DNA of 64,000 nt, from NCBI GenBank assembly GCA_032000125.1, contig DAMALH010000011.1, positions 1-64,000 of the forward strand, read 5' to 3'. This document shows positions 17,392 through 26,421 of the stretch, in pieces (position 1 is the stretch's first letter; each line of letters opens with the position of its first letter). The notes beneath the pieces were generated by a model. The model worked only from the letters and a program-made list of their open reading frames with translations, had not been told where the DNA came from and did no database searches. A program made the position numbers and the translations under genes. This DNA is from Dryocola sp032000125. Its GTDB lineage: Bacteria > Pseudomonadota > Gammaproteobacteria > Enterobacterales > Enterobacteriaceae.

Positions 17392-17991
17392 ATGCTGTAT
17401 ATCTTTGATTTAGGTAACGTCATCGTCGATATCGACTTCAACCGCGTGCTGGGGGTCTGGAGCGACTACAGCCGGGTGCCGCTGGCGAGCCTGCAAAAAA
17501 GCTTTGTGATGGGCGACGCCTTCCACCGCCACGAGCGCGGCCAGATTTCCGATGAAGATTTCGCCGTGGCCGTGTGTGAAGAGATGGATATGGCGCTGAG
17601 TTTTGAACAGTTTTCTACCGGCTGGCAGGCCGTATTTGTTGCCCTGCGTCCTGAAGTCATCGCCCTGATGAGGCAGCTACGTGAGCGGGGACACCGCGTT
17701 GTTGTGCTCTCCAATACCAATCGCTTACACACTAATTTCTGGCCCGGCGAGTATCCGCAAATCGCGCAGGCAGCGGATAAAATCTATCTGTCCCAGGAAA
17801 TGGGGATGCGTAAACCCGACGCCGAAATCTATCAAAAACTGCTGCATGAGGAGGGCGTTTCTGCCGATCGGGCCATCTTTTTTGACGACAATGCCGATAA
17901 TATTAAAGGGGCCCAGCAGGTGGGCATCACCAGCATTCTGGTGACCGGAAGAGAAACGCTGCCTGACTACTTTGCAAAAAACCCATGCTAA
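17392..17991 (+). CDS. yihX: Alpha-D-glucose-1-phosphate phosphatase YihX
   Basis: A HAD-superfamily phosphatase that releases glucose from alpha-glucose-1-phosphate. The four HAD motifs are visible: FDLGNVIVD (nucleophile Asp), VLSNTN, the conserved lysine in GMRKPD, and FFDDNADN. The 199 residues equal the E. coli length. In E. coli K-12 the sulfoquinovose genes (yihL to yihW) separate typA from yihX; here only a short spacer does. It overlaps yihY by 7 bases. Confidence 0.95.
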   Translation: MLYIFDLGNVIVDIDFNRVLGVWSDYSRVPLASLQKSFVMGDAFHRHERGQISDEDFAVAVCEEMDMALSFEQFSTGWQAVFVALRPEVIALMRQLRERGHRVVVLSNTNRLHTNFWPGEYPQIAQAADKIYLSQEMGMRKPDAEIYQKLLHEEGVSADRAIFFDDNADNIKGAQQVGITSILVTGRETLPDYFAKNPC

Positions 17992-18857
17992 AAGACGTAA
18001 AGTTTATCGTTCGTGAACGCCTCAGACCCGGTGTCGCCTGGGGCAAACTGCTTTGGCATCGCATTGACCAGGACAATATGACGACGCTTGCGGGCAACCT
18101 TGCGTACGTGTCGCTGCTGTCGCTGGTGCCTTTTATCGCCGTGGTGTTTGCGTTATTTGCTGCTTTTCCCATGTTTTCTGACGTCAGCGTTCAGCTACGG
18201 CACTTTATTTTCTCGAATTTTATTCCCGCAACCGGCGATATCATTCAGCGTTATATCGAGCAGTTTGTTGCTAACTCCAGCAAAATGACCGTAGTGGGCG
18301 CATGCGGACTTGTCGTCACGGCGCTTTTGCTAATGTATGCCGTGGACAGCGCGCTAAATACTATCTGGCGCAGCAAGCGCACCCGCCCCAAAATCTACTC
18401 TTTTGCCGTGTACTGGATGATCCTCACGCTCGGGCCGTTACTGGCCGGGGCGAGCCTGGTCATCAGCTCCTATTTGCTGTCGTTACGCTGGGCAACGGGC
18501 TTTAACAGCATGATTGATGAAGTGCTGCGCATTTTCCCGCTGCTGCTCTCCTGGCTCTCATTCTGGCTGCTCTACAGCATTGTCCCCACCACGCGCGTAC
18601 CGGTACGTGACGCGCTGATTGGCTCGCTGGTCGCAGCGCTTCTCTTTGAGCTGGGTAAGAAAGGTTTCGCGCTCTATATCACCATGTTTCCCTCTTATCA
18701 GCTCATTTACGGCGTGCTGGCGGTGATCCCCATTTTATTCGTCTGGGTTTACTGGACATGGTGTATCGTGTTGCTCGGGGCGGAAATTACCGTCACCCTC
18801 GGCGATTACCGTAAGCTTCGCTCCGAACTACAGCAGGAAGAATTGGAAGAACCATGA
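17985..18857 (+). CDS. yihY: Inner membrane protein YihY (UPF0761, BrkB/RBN family)
   Basis: A polytopic inner membrane protein with about six hydrophobic segments. The family was once called RNase BN; that activity belongs to a different gene (rbn/elaC), and the function of YihY is unknown. The first conserved block, TTLAGNLAYVSLLSLVPF (about residues 31-48), is a family signature. It overlaps both yihX and dtd, so all three are probably co-transcribed. Confidence 0.92.
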   Translation: MLKDVKFIVRERLRPGVAWGKLLWHRIDQDNMTTLAGNLAYVSLLSLVPFIAVVFALFAAFPMFSDVSVQLRHFIFSNFIPATGDIIQRYIEQFVANSSKMTVVGACGLVVTALLLMYAVDSALNTIWRSKRTRPKIYSFAVYWMILTLGPLLAGASLVISSYLLSLRWATGFNSMIDEVLRIFPLLLSWLSFWLLYSIVPTTRVPVRDALIGSLVAALLFELGKKGFALYITMFPSYQLIYGVLAVIPILFVWVYWTWCIVLLGAEITVTLGDYRKLRSELQQEELEEP

Positions 18858-19291
18858 TTGCATTAATTCAGCGCGTCACCCAAGCTCGCGTCACCGTGGA
18901 GGGTGAAGTGACGGGTGAAATTGGCCCAGGACTTTTGGTGTTATTGGGTGTCGAAAAAGAAGATAACGAGCAAAAAGCGAATCGCCTGTGCGAACGGGTG
19001 CTGGGCTACCGCATCTTCGGTGATGAAGATGACAAAATGAATCTCAACGTTCAGCAAGCCGGAGGCAGCGTGCTGGTGGTGTCGCAGTTTACCCTTGCGG
19101 CAGATACGGAGCGCGGTATGCGTCCTGGCTTTTCGGGTGGCGCAGCGCCTGCGCTCGCGCAAACGCTGTATGAATACTTTGTCGAACGCTGCCGACAACA
19201 GGGCATCGTTGCTGAAACGGGGCGCTTTGCTGCCAATATGCAGGTATCGCTTACCAATGACGGCCCGGTAACATTCTGGTTGCAGGTCTAA
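18854..19291 (+). CDS. dtd: D-aminoacyl-tRNA deacylase Dtd
   Basis: Dtd hydrolyses D-amino acids, and glycine mischarged on tRNA(Ala), from tRNAs as a homodimer. Both active-site signatures are present: SQFTL (about residues 77-81) and the cross-subunit Gly-cisPro in TNDGPVTF (about 133-140). Length 145, as in E. coli. It starts in an ATGA overlap with the yihY stop. Confidence 0.96.
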   Translation: MIALIQRVTQARVTVEGEVTGEIGPGLLVLLGVEKEDNEQKANRLCERVLGYRIFGDEDDKMNLNVQQAGGSVLVVSQFTLAADTERGMRPGFSGGAAPALAQTLYEYFVERCRQQGIVAETGRFAANMQVSLTNDGPVTFWLQV

Positions 19292-19338
19292 ACCCCGCAC
19301 GGTTGATCGGCCTTGCGAAATCTTAAGAGAGTACAGCT

Positions 19339-20280
19339 ATGTATCACCTTCGCGTACCGCAAACCGAAGAAGAACTTGAAAGCTATTACCAGTTCCGCTG
19401 GGAGATGTTGCGCAAACCCCTGCATCAACCCAAAGGCTCCGAACGCGACGCATGGGACGCCATGGCCCATCACCAGATGGTTGTGGATGAAGAAGGCAAC
19501 CTGGTTGCCATAGGCCGTTTATATATCAATGCCGATAACGAAGCGGCGATCCGTTTTATGGCGGTGCATCCTTCCGTGCAGGACAAAGGCCTGGGCACGC
19601 TGATGGCCATGACCCTGGAATCCGTCGCCCGTCAGGAAGGGGTGAAACGCGTGGTTTGCAGCGCGCGTGAAGACGCGGTGGAATTTTTCGCCAAGTTAGG
19701 CTTTATCAACCAGGGCGAGATCACTACCCCGCAGACGACCCCTGTGCGGCATTTTCTGATGATTAAACCCGTAGCTTCGCTGGACGATATTCTGCATCGC
19801 GCCGACTGGTGCGGGCAGCTTCAACAAGCCTGGTACGAGCATATTCCTCTTAGCGAGAAAATGGGCGTGCGCATTTTGCAGTACACCGGGCAGAAATTTA
19901 TTACCACCATGCCGGAAACGGGCAATCAAAATCCGCATCAGACGCTGTTTGCGGGCAGCCTGTTTTCGCTTGCAACGCTGACGGGCTGGGGCCTTATCTG
20001 GCTGATGCTGCGAGAGCGCCACCTTGGCGGTACGATTATTCTGGCAGATGCCCATATTCGTTACAGCAGCCCAATCACCGGGCGTCCTGGGGCGATTGCG
20101 GATTTAGGTTCGCTCAGCGGCGATCTCGATCGCCTGGCTCGAGGCCGTAAAGCACGCGTTGCGCTGCAGGTTGAACTCTATGGCGATGAAAAGCAGGGCG
20201 CGGTGTTTGAAGGCGTTTACCTGGTGTTGCCGGCCAAACCTTTCGGGCCGCTGGAAGAGGGCGGTAACGAAGAGGAGTAG
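19339..20280 (+). CDS. yiiD: Two-domain GNAT/hotdog protein YiiD (FabY/MadA-like)
   Basis: An N-terminal GNAT acetyltransferase-like domain (about 1-145, with VHPSVQDKGLGTLMA as the acyl-CoA loop) is fused to a C-terminal hotdog thioesterase-like domain (about 160-300). YiiD family proteins have been linked to initiation of fatty acid synthesis through acyl-ACP chemistry and have been called FabY or MadA. E. coli YiiD is annotated about 16 residues longer, but an in-frame TAA four codons before this ATG rules that out here. It converges on yicH at a point where the E. coli gene order breaks. Confidence 0.9.
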   Translation: MYHLRVPQTEEELESYYQFRWEMLRKPLHQPKGSERDAWDAMAHHQMVVDEEGNLVAIGRLYINADNEAAIRFMAVHPSVQDKGLGTLMAMTLESVARQEGVKRVVCSAREDAVEFFAKLGFINQGEITTPQTTPVRHFLMIKPVASLDDILHRADWCGQLQQAWYEHIPLSEKMGVRILQYTGQKFITTMPETGNQNPHQTLFAGSLFSLATLTGWGLIWLMLRERHLGGTIILADAHIRYSSPITGRPGAIADLGSLSGDLDRLARGRKARVALQVELYGDEKQGAVFEGVYLVLPAKPFGPLEEGGNEEE

Positions 20281-20306
20281 CCGCCCTGGGGACAATCTTC
20301 AGGGAG

Positions 20307-21989
20307 CTATGTACCGGGAACTTCGCCTTTTTGCATCCTTTGCTGTAGCTGTTTTCCGTCTGTGCCGGTGGCCTGAAGCGTGCCGTTGACCGTGGGTTTG
20401 AGCGGCGTCTGCGCGGCAAGGCTTCCGGTGATGGAAAGCTGCAGGTTACCTTCTCCTTCCAGCGGTAAAGCCGGCCATCCCCATTGATGCAAAGTGTTAA
20501 TCGGCACTGAACGACCACGAAGTTTTATCGCCGTATTACGCTGCGGGGATTGTGAGACAGCGCCCGTCGCCTCCAGCATTCCCTTGCCGGCGAAAGCGCT
20601 TAGCTCGGTTACAGAAATCTGATTCGCGTTCGCCGTCAGGGCAAGAGAAGGGCGACGAACGTCCACGCGGTTAAAGGTTGCCGCCGCAGCGTTCAGGCTG
20701 ATATTGCCGTCCCACAGGCCCCACTGCCTGTCCCGCACCACTTCCAGATTGTTTCCCACGGCATCCAGCGCGGTGAGCTGGAAAGGAAATTCAGGATCGA
20801 TATCGATAACCAGGTTGCGGTTAGCCGAAAGCTTTTTGATGGTCACTTTATTTAGCCATTCCGGGACGGGCTCCAGCCAGCGTTTTTTCCAGTCTGACGG
20901 CAGCGTATATTCCAGCCCTGCCAGCACGACTTCATCAAGCGTCAGTTGGTTATCGTCGCGCAGCCACTGGCCCGAAGCGCGAACCATGCCTCTTTCCCAG
21001 CGGGAGGTAAACTGACGCAGCACGGCGGCTTGCTGGGTAAAATCTATGTTTATGATGGGGTCGTTAAGGTGCAGCACGCCGTCGATGAACTCGCTGGCGT
21101 TTAGCGACAATCTGCCGTCATCGCTTTGCCATCCGCCGCTTGCGAGCGTCAGATTGCGCAGGCTCAGATCTAAATCCGTTACCGCCCAGCCCTTACCTTC
21201 CAGCCGCGCGTCGGTGACCTCCAGGCTATCTACTTTCAGAGACGGGACGGTGGTCAGGGGAGCCAGGAAATCGCTGATGGATTTATCCGTTTGCAAACGA
21301 ATATCGTTAAGGCGCAGGCTGCCAATTTGCCATGAACCATCTGCATTACGTTTTGCATTGCCGGTGAGCGAGCCGCGAGCCATATCCGCGCCGATGGTGG
21401 AAAGCGTTACCTGACCCTGATTAATGGCGCCCTGCAACAGCACGTTGCTTGCGGGCACGCCGTTAAGCGTCATCGAACCCGCGCTGAATTGAATATCTGC
21501 CGTATTGCCCAGCGCTTTTCCTCTTTCAGGCTGCCAGGGCGTGACGCCACCGTTCACCCGCTGGGCGCGTAAATCCCACTCGGCGTCAGGGCTGTTAAGC
21601 GCCATATCACTAAGTTGCAGCATGTCGGCCTGAAAGGGGAGCGGTGCAGAATCCGGGCTGAGATTCAGGGTGCCTTTTTTCAGCAAAATAGTATCCACGT
21701 GCAGCGGTTCTGAAAACTGGCGGGAGCTCAGGCCGATATCGACGTCTTGCGCTACCAGGGTAGCCGGCTGGCCTTTTCGGCCAAACGTCACGTTACTGAA
21801 GGTCAGGTGCATGGGAGAAGCCCAGCGGTGCTCCATCTCATTAAATGAAAAATCGTAGTCGCTTTTCTCGTTGACCCAGCTACTGACCTGGTCTGCTCCC
21901 CAGCGGGTCTGCAGCAAAATATACGCAGCGATCGGCACGACCAGAACGATCGCTAAAAGTGTCGCAATAAGCTTTCCGAGAAATTTCAT
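20307..21989 (-). CDS. yicH: AsmA-family envelope protein YicH
   Basis: A member of the AsmA family: an N-terminal membrane anchor (about residues 5-28) is followed by a long periplasmic region of repeating beta segments ending in a typical AsmA C-terminal part. These proteins are thought to be lipid-transport or outer-membrane-homeostasis factors related to TamB and YhdP. A frame starts at 22004, but the ATG at 21989 (MKFLGKLIAT) matches the E. coli N-terminus. At 560 residues it is slightly shorter than E. coli YicH (about 569), with a different C-terminal tail. Downstream of xanP. Confidence 0.9.
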   Translation of the reverse strand: MKFLGKLIATLLAIVLVVPIAAYILLQTRWGADQVSSWVNEKSDYDFSFNEMEHRWASPMHLTFSNVTFGRKGQPATLVAQDVDIGLSSRQFSEPLHVDTILLKKGTLNLSPDSAPLPFQADMLQLSDMALNSPDAEWDLRAQRVNGGVTPWQPERGKALGNTADIQFSAGSMTLNGVPASNVLLQGAINQGQVTLSTIGADMARGSLTGNAKRNADGSWQIGSLRLNDIRLQTDKSISDFLAPLTTVPSLKVDSLEVTDARLEGKGWAVTDLDLSLRNLTLASGGWQSDDGRLSLNASEFIDGVLHLNDPIINIDFTQQAAVLRQFTSRWERGMVRASGQWLRDDNQLTLDEVVLAGLEYTLPSDWKKRWLEPVPEWLNKVTIKKLSANRNLVIDIDPEFPFQLTALDAVGNNLEVVRDRQWGLWDGNISLNAAAATFNRVDVRRPSLALTANANQISVTELSAFAGKGMLEATGAVSQSPQRNTAIKLRGRSVPINTLHQWGWPALPLEGEGNLQLSITGSLAAQTPLKPTVNGTLQATGTDGKQLQQRMQKGEVPGT

Positions 21990-22074
21990 TGTCTTCCATC
22001 CCATGAAGTTTCGGTAAGGGTGTTATGCCCCATTTACCGTTATAGCTCAAGGAGGAGTTTGTCAGGGCGGGTTT

Positions 22075-22107
22075 CACGCGCCGGCGGCAACAAATCACCG
22101 GCGCGTG
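22075..22107 (-). repeat. Perfect 10-bp inverted repeat between xanP and yicH
   Basis: The arms CACGCGCCGG and CCGGCGCGTG are separated by 13 bases and lie just past the xanP stop. There is no T run after it on the minus strand, so it is a stable mRNA hairpin, perhaps protecting xanP mRNA, rather than a clear terminator. Confidence 0.6.
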
Positions 22108-22114
22108 AGGAACA

Positions 22115-23506
22115 TCAATCTTTTTCAGGCGGGAAAATCAGGTTCAGAACAATCGCCGTGATACCGCCGGCGGCAATACCGGAGGAGAGCAGCGTTTTCA
22201 GCCAGTCAGGAGCAAACTGCAGAATCAGCGGCTGCTGAGACACGCCCATACCTACCGCCAGAGAAAGGGCGATAATCATGATCGCACGGCGATTCAAGGG
22301 CTCGCGTGAAACGATGCGCACGCCGGATGCGGCGATAGTGCCGAACATCACAATCGTTGCCCCGCCGAGCACCGGCTCAGGGATATGCTGAACAAAACCG
22401 CTCACCGCAGGGAACAGGCCAAGCACAATCAGCATCAGCGCCACCACAAAACCGACGTAGCGGCTGGCGACGCCGGTAAGCTGAATAACGCCGTTGTTTT
22501 GTCCAAAGCAGGAGTTCGGGAAGGTGTTGAAGATAGCGGATACGCAGGAGTTCAGGCCGTTGGCCAGCACGCCGCCCTTGAGACGTTTCATATACAGCGG
22601 GCCTGAAACGGGCTGCTCGGAAACGTCAGAGGTAGCGGTAATATCCCCGATGGTTTCCAGCGACGTCACCATAAATACCAGCATCAGCGGGATCAGCAGG
22701 TTCCAGTCGATGCCCAGACCGTAATAAAGCGGGGTCGGGACCATCATTAAACTGGTATTCGTCGGCGCAGTCGTTTCCGGCAGCATATCCAGCGCCCATG
22801 CCAGGGCATAACCCACGGCCATGGCGATAACCAGAGACGCGACGCGCAGATAAGGGTTGCGCTGGCGGTTTAACAGAATAATCACCAGCAGTACGGCACC
22901 GGCCAGCAGCAGATTTTTCGGCGCCCCAAAGGTGTGATCGTTCATCGCGGCGTACCCGCCACCGATGGAGTTAAGGCCTACCTGAATCAGCGACAGGCCG
23001 ATAATCATCACCACGACGCCGGAAACCAGCGGAGTAATAATACGGCGCGCCAGATGCAGCACGCGGGAAAGCGCCATCTCGGTGCAGCTTGCCAGCATCA
23101 GCGTACCGAAGAGCGCAGCCATCATTGTCGGCACGTCGGCGCCGCCATTTTTTAGCGCCATTCCGCCCATAATCAGCGGCGAGACAAAGTTGAAGCTGGT
23201 GCCCTGAATCGACAGCAGCCCTGAACCCACGGGGCCCCACGCTTTAATTTGAATAATAGAGGCTACGCCGGAGGCGAACAGCGACATGCTGATGATGTGC
23301 TGCGTGTCTGATGCCGGTAATCCCAGCGCCTGGCAAATCAGTAACGCCGGCGTGATAACCGCGACAAACATCGCCAGCAGGTGCTGACAGGCGGCGAATA
23401 AAGTTTGTGGAAGAGGCGGTCGGTCTTCGAGGCGATAAATCAATTCACTGGAGCGAGTCGATGCAACCGGTTGCGCATTTTCTGACTCAACGGCATTTAC
23501 AGACAT
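22115..23506 (-). CDS. xanP: Xanthine:proton symporter XanP
   Basis: A high-affinity xanthine uptake protein of the NCS2/NAT family with about 14 membrane segments. The family signature in TM10 (FPNSCFGQNNGVIQLTGV, about residues 324-341) and the conserved ETIGDITATSD stretch (TM8, about 272-282) are intact. The 463 residues match E. coli XanP (YicE) in length. In E. coli gltS lies between recG and xanP; here it does not. Confidence 0.95.
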   Translation of the reverse strand: MSVNAVESENAQPVASTRSSELIYRLEDRPPLPQTLFAACQHLLAMFVAVITPALLICQALGLPASDTQHIISMSLFASGVASIIQIKAWGPVGSGLLSIQGTSFNFVSPLIMGGMALKNGGADVPTMMAALFGTLMLASCTEMALSRVLHLARRIITPLVSGVVVMIIGLSLIQVGLNSIGGGYAAMNDHTFGAPKNLLLAGAVLLVIILLNRQRNPYLRVASLVIAMAVGYALAWALDMLPETTAPTNTSLMMVPTPLYYGLGIDWNLLIPLMLVFMVTSLETIGDITATSDVSEQPVSGPLYMKRLKGGVLANGLNSCVSAIFNTFPNSCFGQNNGVIQLTGVASRYVGFVVALMLIVLGLFPAVSGFVQHIPEPVLGGATIVMFGTIAASGVRIVSREPLNRRAIMIIALSLAVGMGVSQQPLILQFAPDWLKTLLSSGIAAGGITAIVLNLIFPPEKD

Positions 23507-23608
23507 CAGAGGGAATCCCGTGGTGGAAAAGCGGAGATTTTAACGAACTGGAAGGTAAAAGCAAACGATTGCATGGCGGCAATTTTAATATTTAAAACCT
23601 ATACAGCG

Positions 23609-23650
23609 CCTGAGCCGTAGGCGAGCTGGCGGTGTTTGCCTTATCAGGCG
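23609..23650. repeat. REP-like palindromic element at the recG end
   Basis: The arms CGCCTGA and TCAGGCG enclose a GC-rich imperfect palindrome with the TTTGCCTTATC-type core common in enterobacterial REP/BIME elements. It spans the recG stop codon. I see only one copy in the window. Confidence 0.45.
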
Positions 23651-25725
23651 TTTGAATAGCGTTCCGTTTCCGGCATCCAGCGTTCAATCAGCGCGGTTGC
23701 CTGTTCCGGGTAGCGTTCATGGATATGACGGGCAAGCCGCTGAACCTCAGGGATCATCGCCTGGTCGCGCAGCAAATCCGCCACCTTAAACTCGGCGCTT
23801 CCCGTCTGGCGAGTGCCGAGCAGTTCGCCCGGCCCACGAATTTCCAGGTCTTTTTGCGCAATCACAAAGCCATCGTTACTGTCCCGCAAAACCTGCAAAC
23901 GTAGCTGAGCCGTTTTGGACAGCGGCGACTTGTAAAGCAGCACGCAATGGGAGGCGACGGCGCCACGGCCAACGCGACCGCGTAGCTGGTGAAGCTGCGC
24001 AAGCCCCAGACGCTCCGGGTTTTCGATAATCATCAGGCTGGCGTTTGGCACATCTACGCCAACCTCAATAACCGTTGTGGCGATCAACAGATGGATATTG
24101 CCCTCTTTAAACGCCTGCATCACTGCCTGTTTTTCCTGCGGCTTCATACGTCCATGCACTAATCCAACGTTGAGATCGGGCAGCGCGGCTTTAAGCTCTT
24201 CCCAGGTGACTTCCGCCGCCTGTGCTTCCAGCAGTTCCGATTCTTCAATCAGCGTGCACACCCAGTAAGCCTGGCGTTTTTCCGTGGAGCAAGCGCTGCG
24301 TACCCTTTCGATAATATCGTTACGACGTGTATCCGCGATGGCAACGGTTGTGACAGGTGTACGGCCCGGTGGAAGTTCATCAATAACTGACGTATCCAGA
24401 TCTGCGTAAGCGGTCATTGCGAGCGTGCGGGGAATGGGCGTAGCCGTCATGATTAGCTGATGCGGGTGGAAACCCTGAACCTGCCCCTTTTCCCACAGCG
24501 CCAGCCGCTGATGAACGCCGAAACGGTGCTGTTCGTCGATAATCACCAGCGCCAGACCGGCAAACTGCACCTGTTCCTGGAAGATAGCGTGAGTGCCGAC
24601 AACCATCGACACCTGGCCACTGGCAATGGCGTCCTGCTGGGCAATGCGCGCTTTGCCTTTTTGCTTGCCGGCAAGCCAGCCCACTTCAATACCCAGCGGG
24701 GCAAACCACTGGCGGAAGTTGCTGGCATGCTGTTCGGCGAGCAGCTCCGTAGGCGCCATCAGGCCAACCTGCTTGCCGTGCGCAATGGCTCGCAGGGCTG
24801 CAAGAGCGGCAACCAGCGTTTTCCCTGAACCTACATCGCCCTGCACCAGACGCATCATCGGCACGTCCAGCGCCATATCGTGTTCGATTTCCGCAACGAC
24901 CCGCGCTTGTGCGCCGGTTGGTTTAAACGGCAGAGCGGCCAGAAGACGGTTTTTCAGCTCGTCATGATTGACCAGCGGCAAAGCGTGATAACGCTGGGCA
25001 CCCGCGCGCAGCGCCAGCATGCTCAGGTTATGCGCCAGCAGTTCTTCGAGAATCAGGCGCTGCTGGGCCGGATGCTTGCCGGTTTCCAGATCCACAAGCT
25101 TCATATCCGGCGGCGGGCGATGCAGCGTGCGCAACGCTTCCGGCAGGCTCATCATCCCCTGACTTAGTTCCGGCGGCAGCAGTTCGCTAATAGCGCAGGT
25201 ATCCAGCAGATCCAGCGCCTGATCGGTTAACTTGCGCAGCGTAGCCTGGCGAATGCCTTCGGTCGTGGGATAAACAGGAGTAAGCGTTTCCTGCAATTCT
25301 GGCGTGCTGAGATCGCCCTGCACCCGGTACTCTGGATGAATCATCTCCGCGCCGTGCGTGCCGCGCTTTGCCTCGCCGTAGGCAAGCACACGCCTGCCCG
25401 GCGCCAGGCTGTTTTTCATCGCCGCGTTAAAATTGAAAAAGCGCATCGTCAGGATGCCGGTGCCGTCAGTAATCTGACAGGTCAGCATCCGGCGGCGGCC
25501 AAAGCTGATATTGCTGTTCAGCACTTCCCCTTCCACCGTGGCGTAAATGCCAGGCAAAAGTTCGTTAATGGGGTAAAGGTGGGTACGGTCTTCATAGCGC
25601 AGCGGAAGGTGCAGCAGTAAATCCTGGATGGTATGCAGCCCAATTTTGGCCAGTTTGCCGCTCTGGCTGACGCCCACACCGGCAAGCGTGCTTAACGGTA
25701 TGGCATCCAGCAAACGGCCTTTCAT
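23644..25725 (-). CDS. recG: ATP-dependent DNA helicase RecG
   Basis: RecG remodels stalled replication forks and recombination intermediates. An N-terminal wedge/OB-fold domain (about 1-260) precedes the two helicase domains: Walker A GDVGSGKTLVA (about 289-299), Walker B DEQHRFG (DEQH box), the motif III TATPIPRT, and motif VI HQLRGRVGRG. The ATG at 25725 (MKGRLLDAIP) gives 693 residues, as in E. coli; the upstream in-frame extension would overlap trmH. It lies two bases after the trmH stop. Confidence 0.98.
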   Translation of the reverse strand: MKGRLLDAIPLSTLAGVGVSQSGKLAKIGLHTIQDLLLHLPLRYEDRTHLYPINELLPGIYATVEGEVLNSNISFGRRRMLTCQITDGTGILTMRFFNFNAAMKNSLAPGRRVLAYGEAKRGTHGAEMIHPEYRVQGDLSTPELQETLTPVYPTTEGIRQATLRKLTDQALDLLDTCAISELLPPELSQGMMSLPEALRTLHRPPPDMKLVDLETGKHPAQQRLILEELLAHNLSMLALRAGAQRYHALPLVNHDELKNRLLAALPFKPTGAQARVVAEIEHDMALDVPMMRLVQGDVGSGKTLVAALAALRAIAHGKQVGLMAPTELLAEQHASNFRQWFAPLGIEVGWLAGKQKGKARIAQQDAIASGQVSMVVGTHAIFQEQVQFAGLALVIIDEQHRFGVHQRLALWEKGQVQGFHPHQLIMTATPIPRTLAMTAYADLDTSVIDELPPGRTPVTTVAIADTRRNDIIERVRSACSTEKRQAYWVCTLIEESELLEAQAAEVTWEELKAALPDLNVGLVHGRMKPQEKQAVMQAFKEGNIHLLIATTVIEVGVDVPNASLMIIENPERLGLAQLHQLRGRVGRGAVASHCVLLYKSPLSKTAQLRLQVLRDSNDGFVIAQKDLEIRGPGELLGTRQTGSAEFKVADLLRDQAMIPEVQRLARHIHERYPEQATALIERWMPETERYSNA

Positions 25726-25727
25726 GT

Positions 25728-26417
25728 CTACTCCGCGGACTGCATTGTGGCCCACCAGGCGGCATCAGCTTCGATTTCACCCTGCTGATTCACATGGGGA
25801 TAGGGCAAGCCCTTACGGCGGGAAACCCGCGCCAGTACCGGATAGCCGCCTTCAAACAGCAGGCGCTGTTGTTCAGACTCAGGCAGGGTGCTGTTTTCAC
25901 GCTGGTACATGCCGGCATTCTGGCGCTGGCGCTGCGCTTCATAAAGGATAAGCGCGGAGGCGACGGAAACGTTGAGCGACTGCACCATGCCGATCATCGG
26001 AATGATAATGTCCTGGTCTGCCAGCGCCAGCGCTTCCTGAGTAATACCGGTTTTTTCCTGGCCCATCAAAATACAGGTCGGACGCGTGTAATCAATTTCG
26101 CGGAAATCGACGGCTTTATCAGAGAGATGGGTGGCAAGGATTTGCATGCCGCTGTTTTTAAGTTGCGAAACCGCATCGCTGATGGTGCGATGGGTTTTCA
26201 CTTCGACCCAGGAGTTGCTGCCCGCAGCGGATGAGGCCATGGTGCGCATACGGTTTCCAGGCCAGACGGCGTGGACCGCGTGCACGCCCACCGCGTCTGC
26301 GGTGCGGACGATCGCCGAGACGTTATGAGGTTTATGGACCTGCTCCATGCACACCGTCAGATCGGGCTGACGGCGGGCTAACATTTCGCAGATGCGCGCA
26401 TAACGCTGTGGATTCAT
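25728..26417 (-). CDS. trmH: tRNA (guanosine-18-2'-O)-methyltransferase TrmH (SpoU)
   Basis: TrmH is a SPOUT-class (trefoil knot) methyltransferase that modifies G18 in the D-loop of tRNAs. The three SpoU motifs are visible: NVSAIVRTADA near residue 32, ILMGQEKTGI near 117, and IPMIGMVQSLNVSVASALILYE as the C-terminal knot. Its 229 residues match E. coli. It sits between spoT and recG in the conserved rpoZ-spoT-trmH-recG operon. Confidence 0.97.
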   Translation of the reverse strand: MNPQRYARICEMLARRQPDLTVCMEQVHKPHNVSAIVRTADAVGVHAVHAVWPGNRMRTMASSAAGSNSWVEVKTHRTISDAVSQLKNSGMQILATHLSDKAVDFREIDYTRPTCILMGQEKTGITQEALALADQDIIIPMIGMVQSLNVSVASALILYEAQRQRQNAGMYQRENSTLPESEQQRLLFEGGYPVLARVSRRKGLPYPHVNQQGEIEADAAWWATMQSAE

Positions 26418-26421
26418 AACG

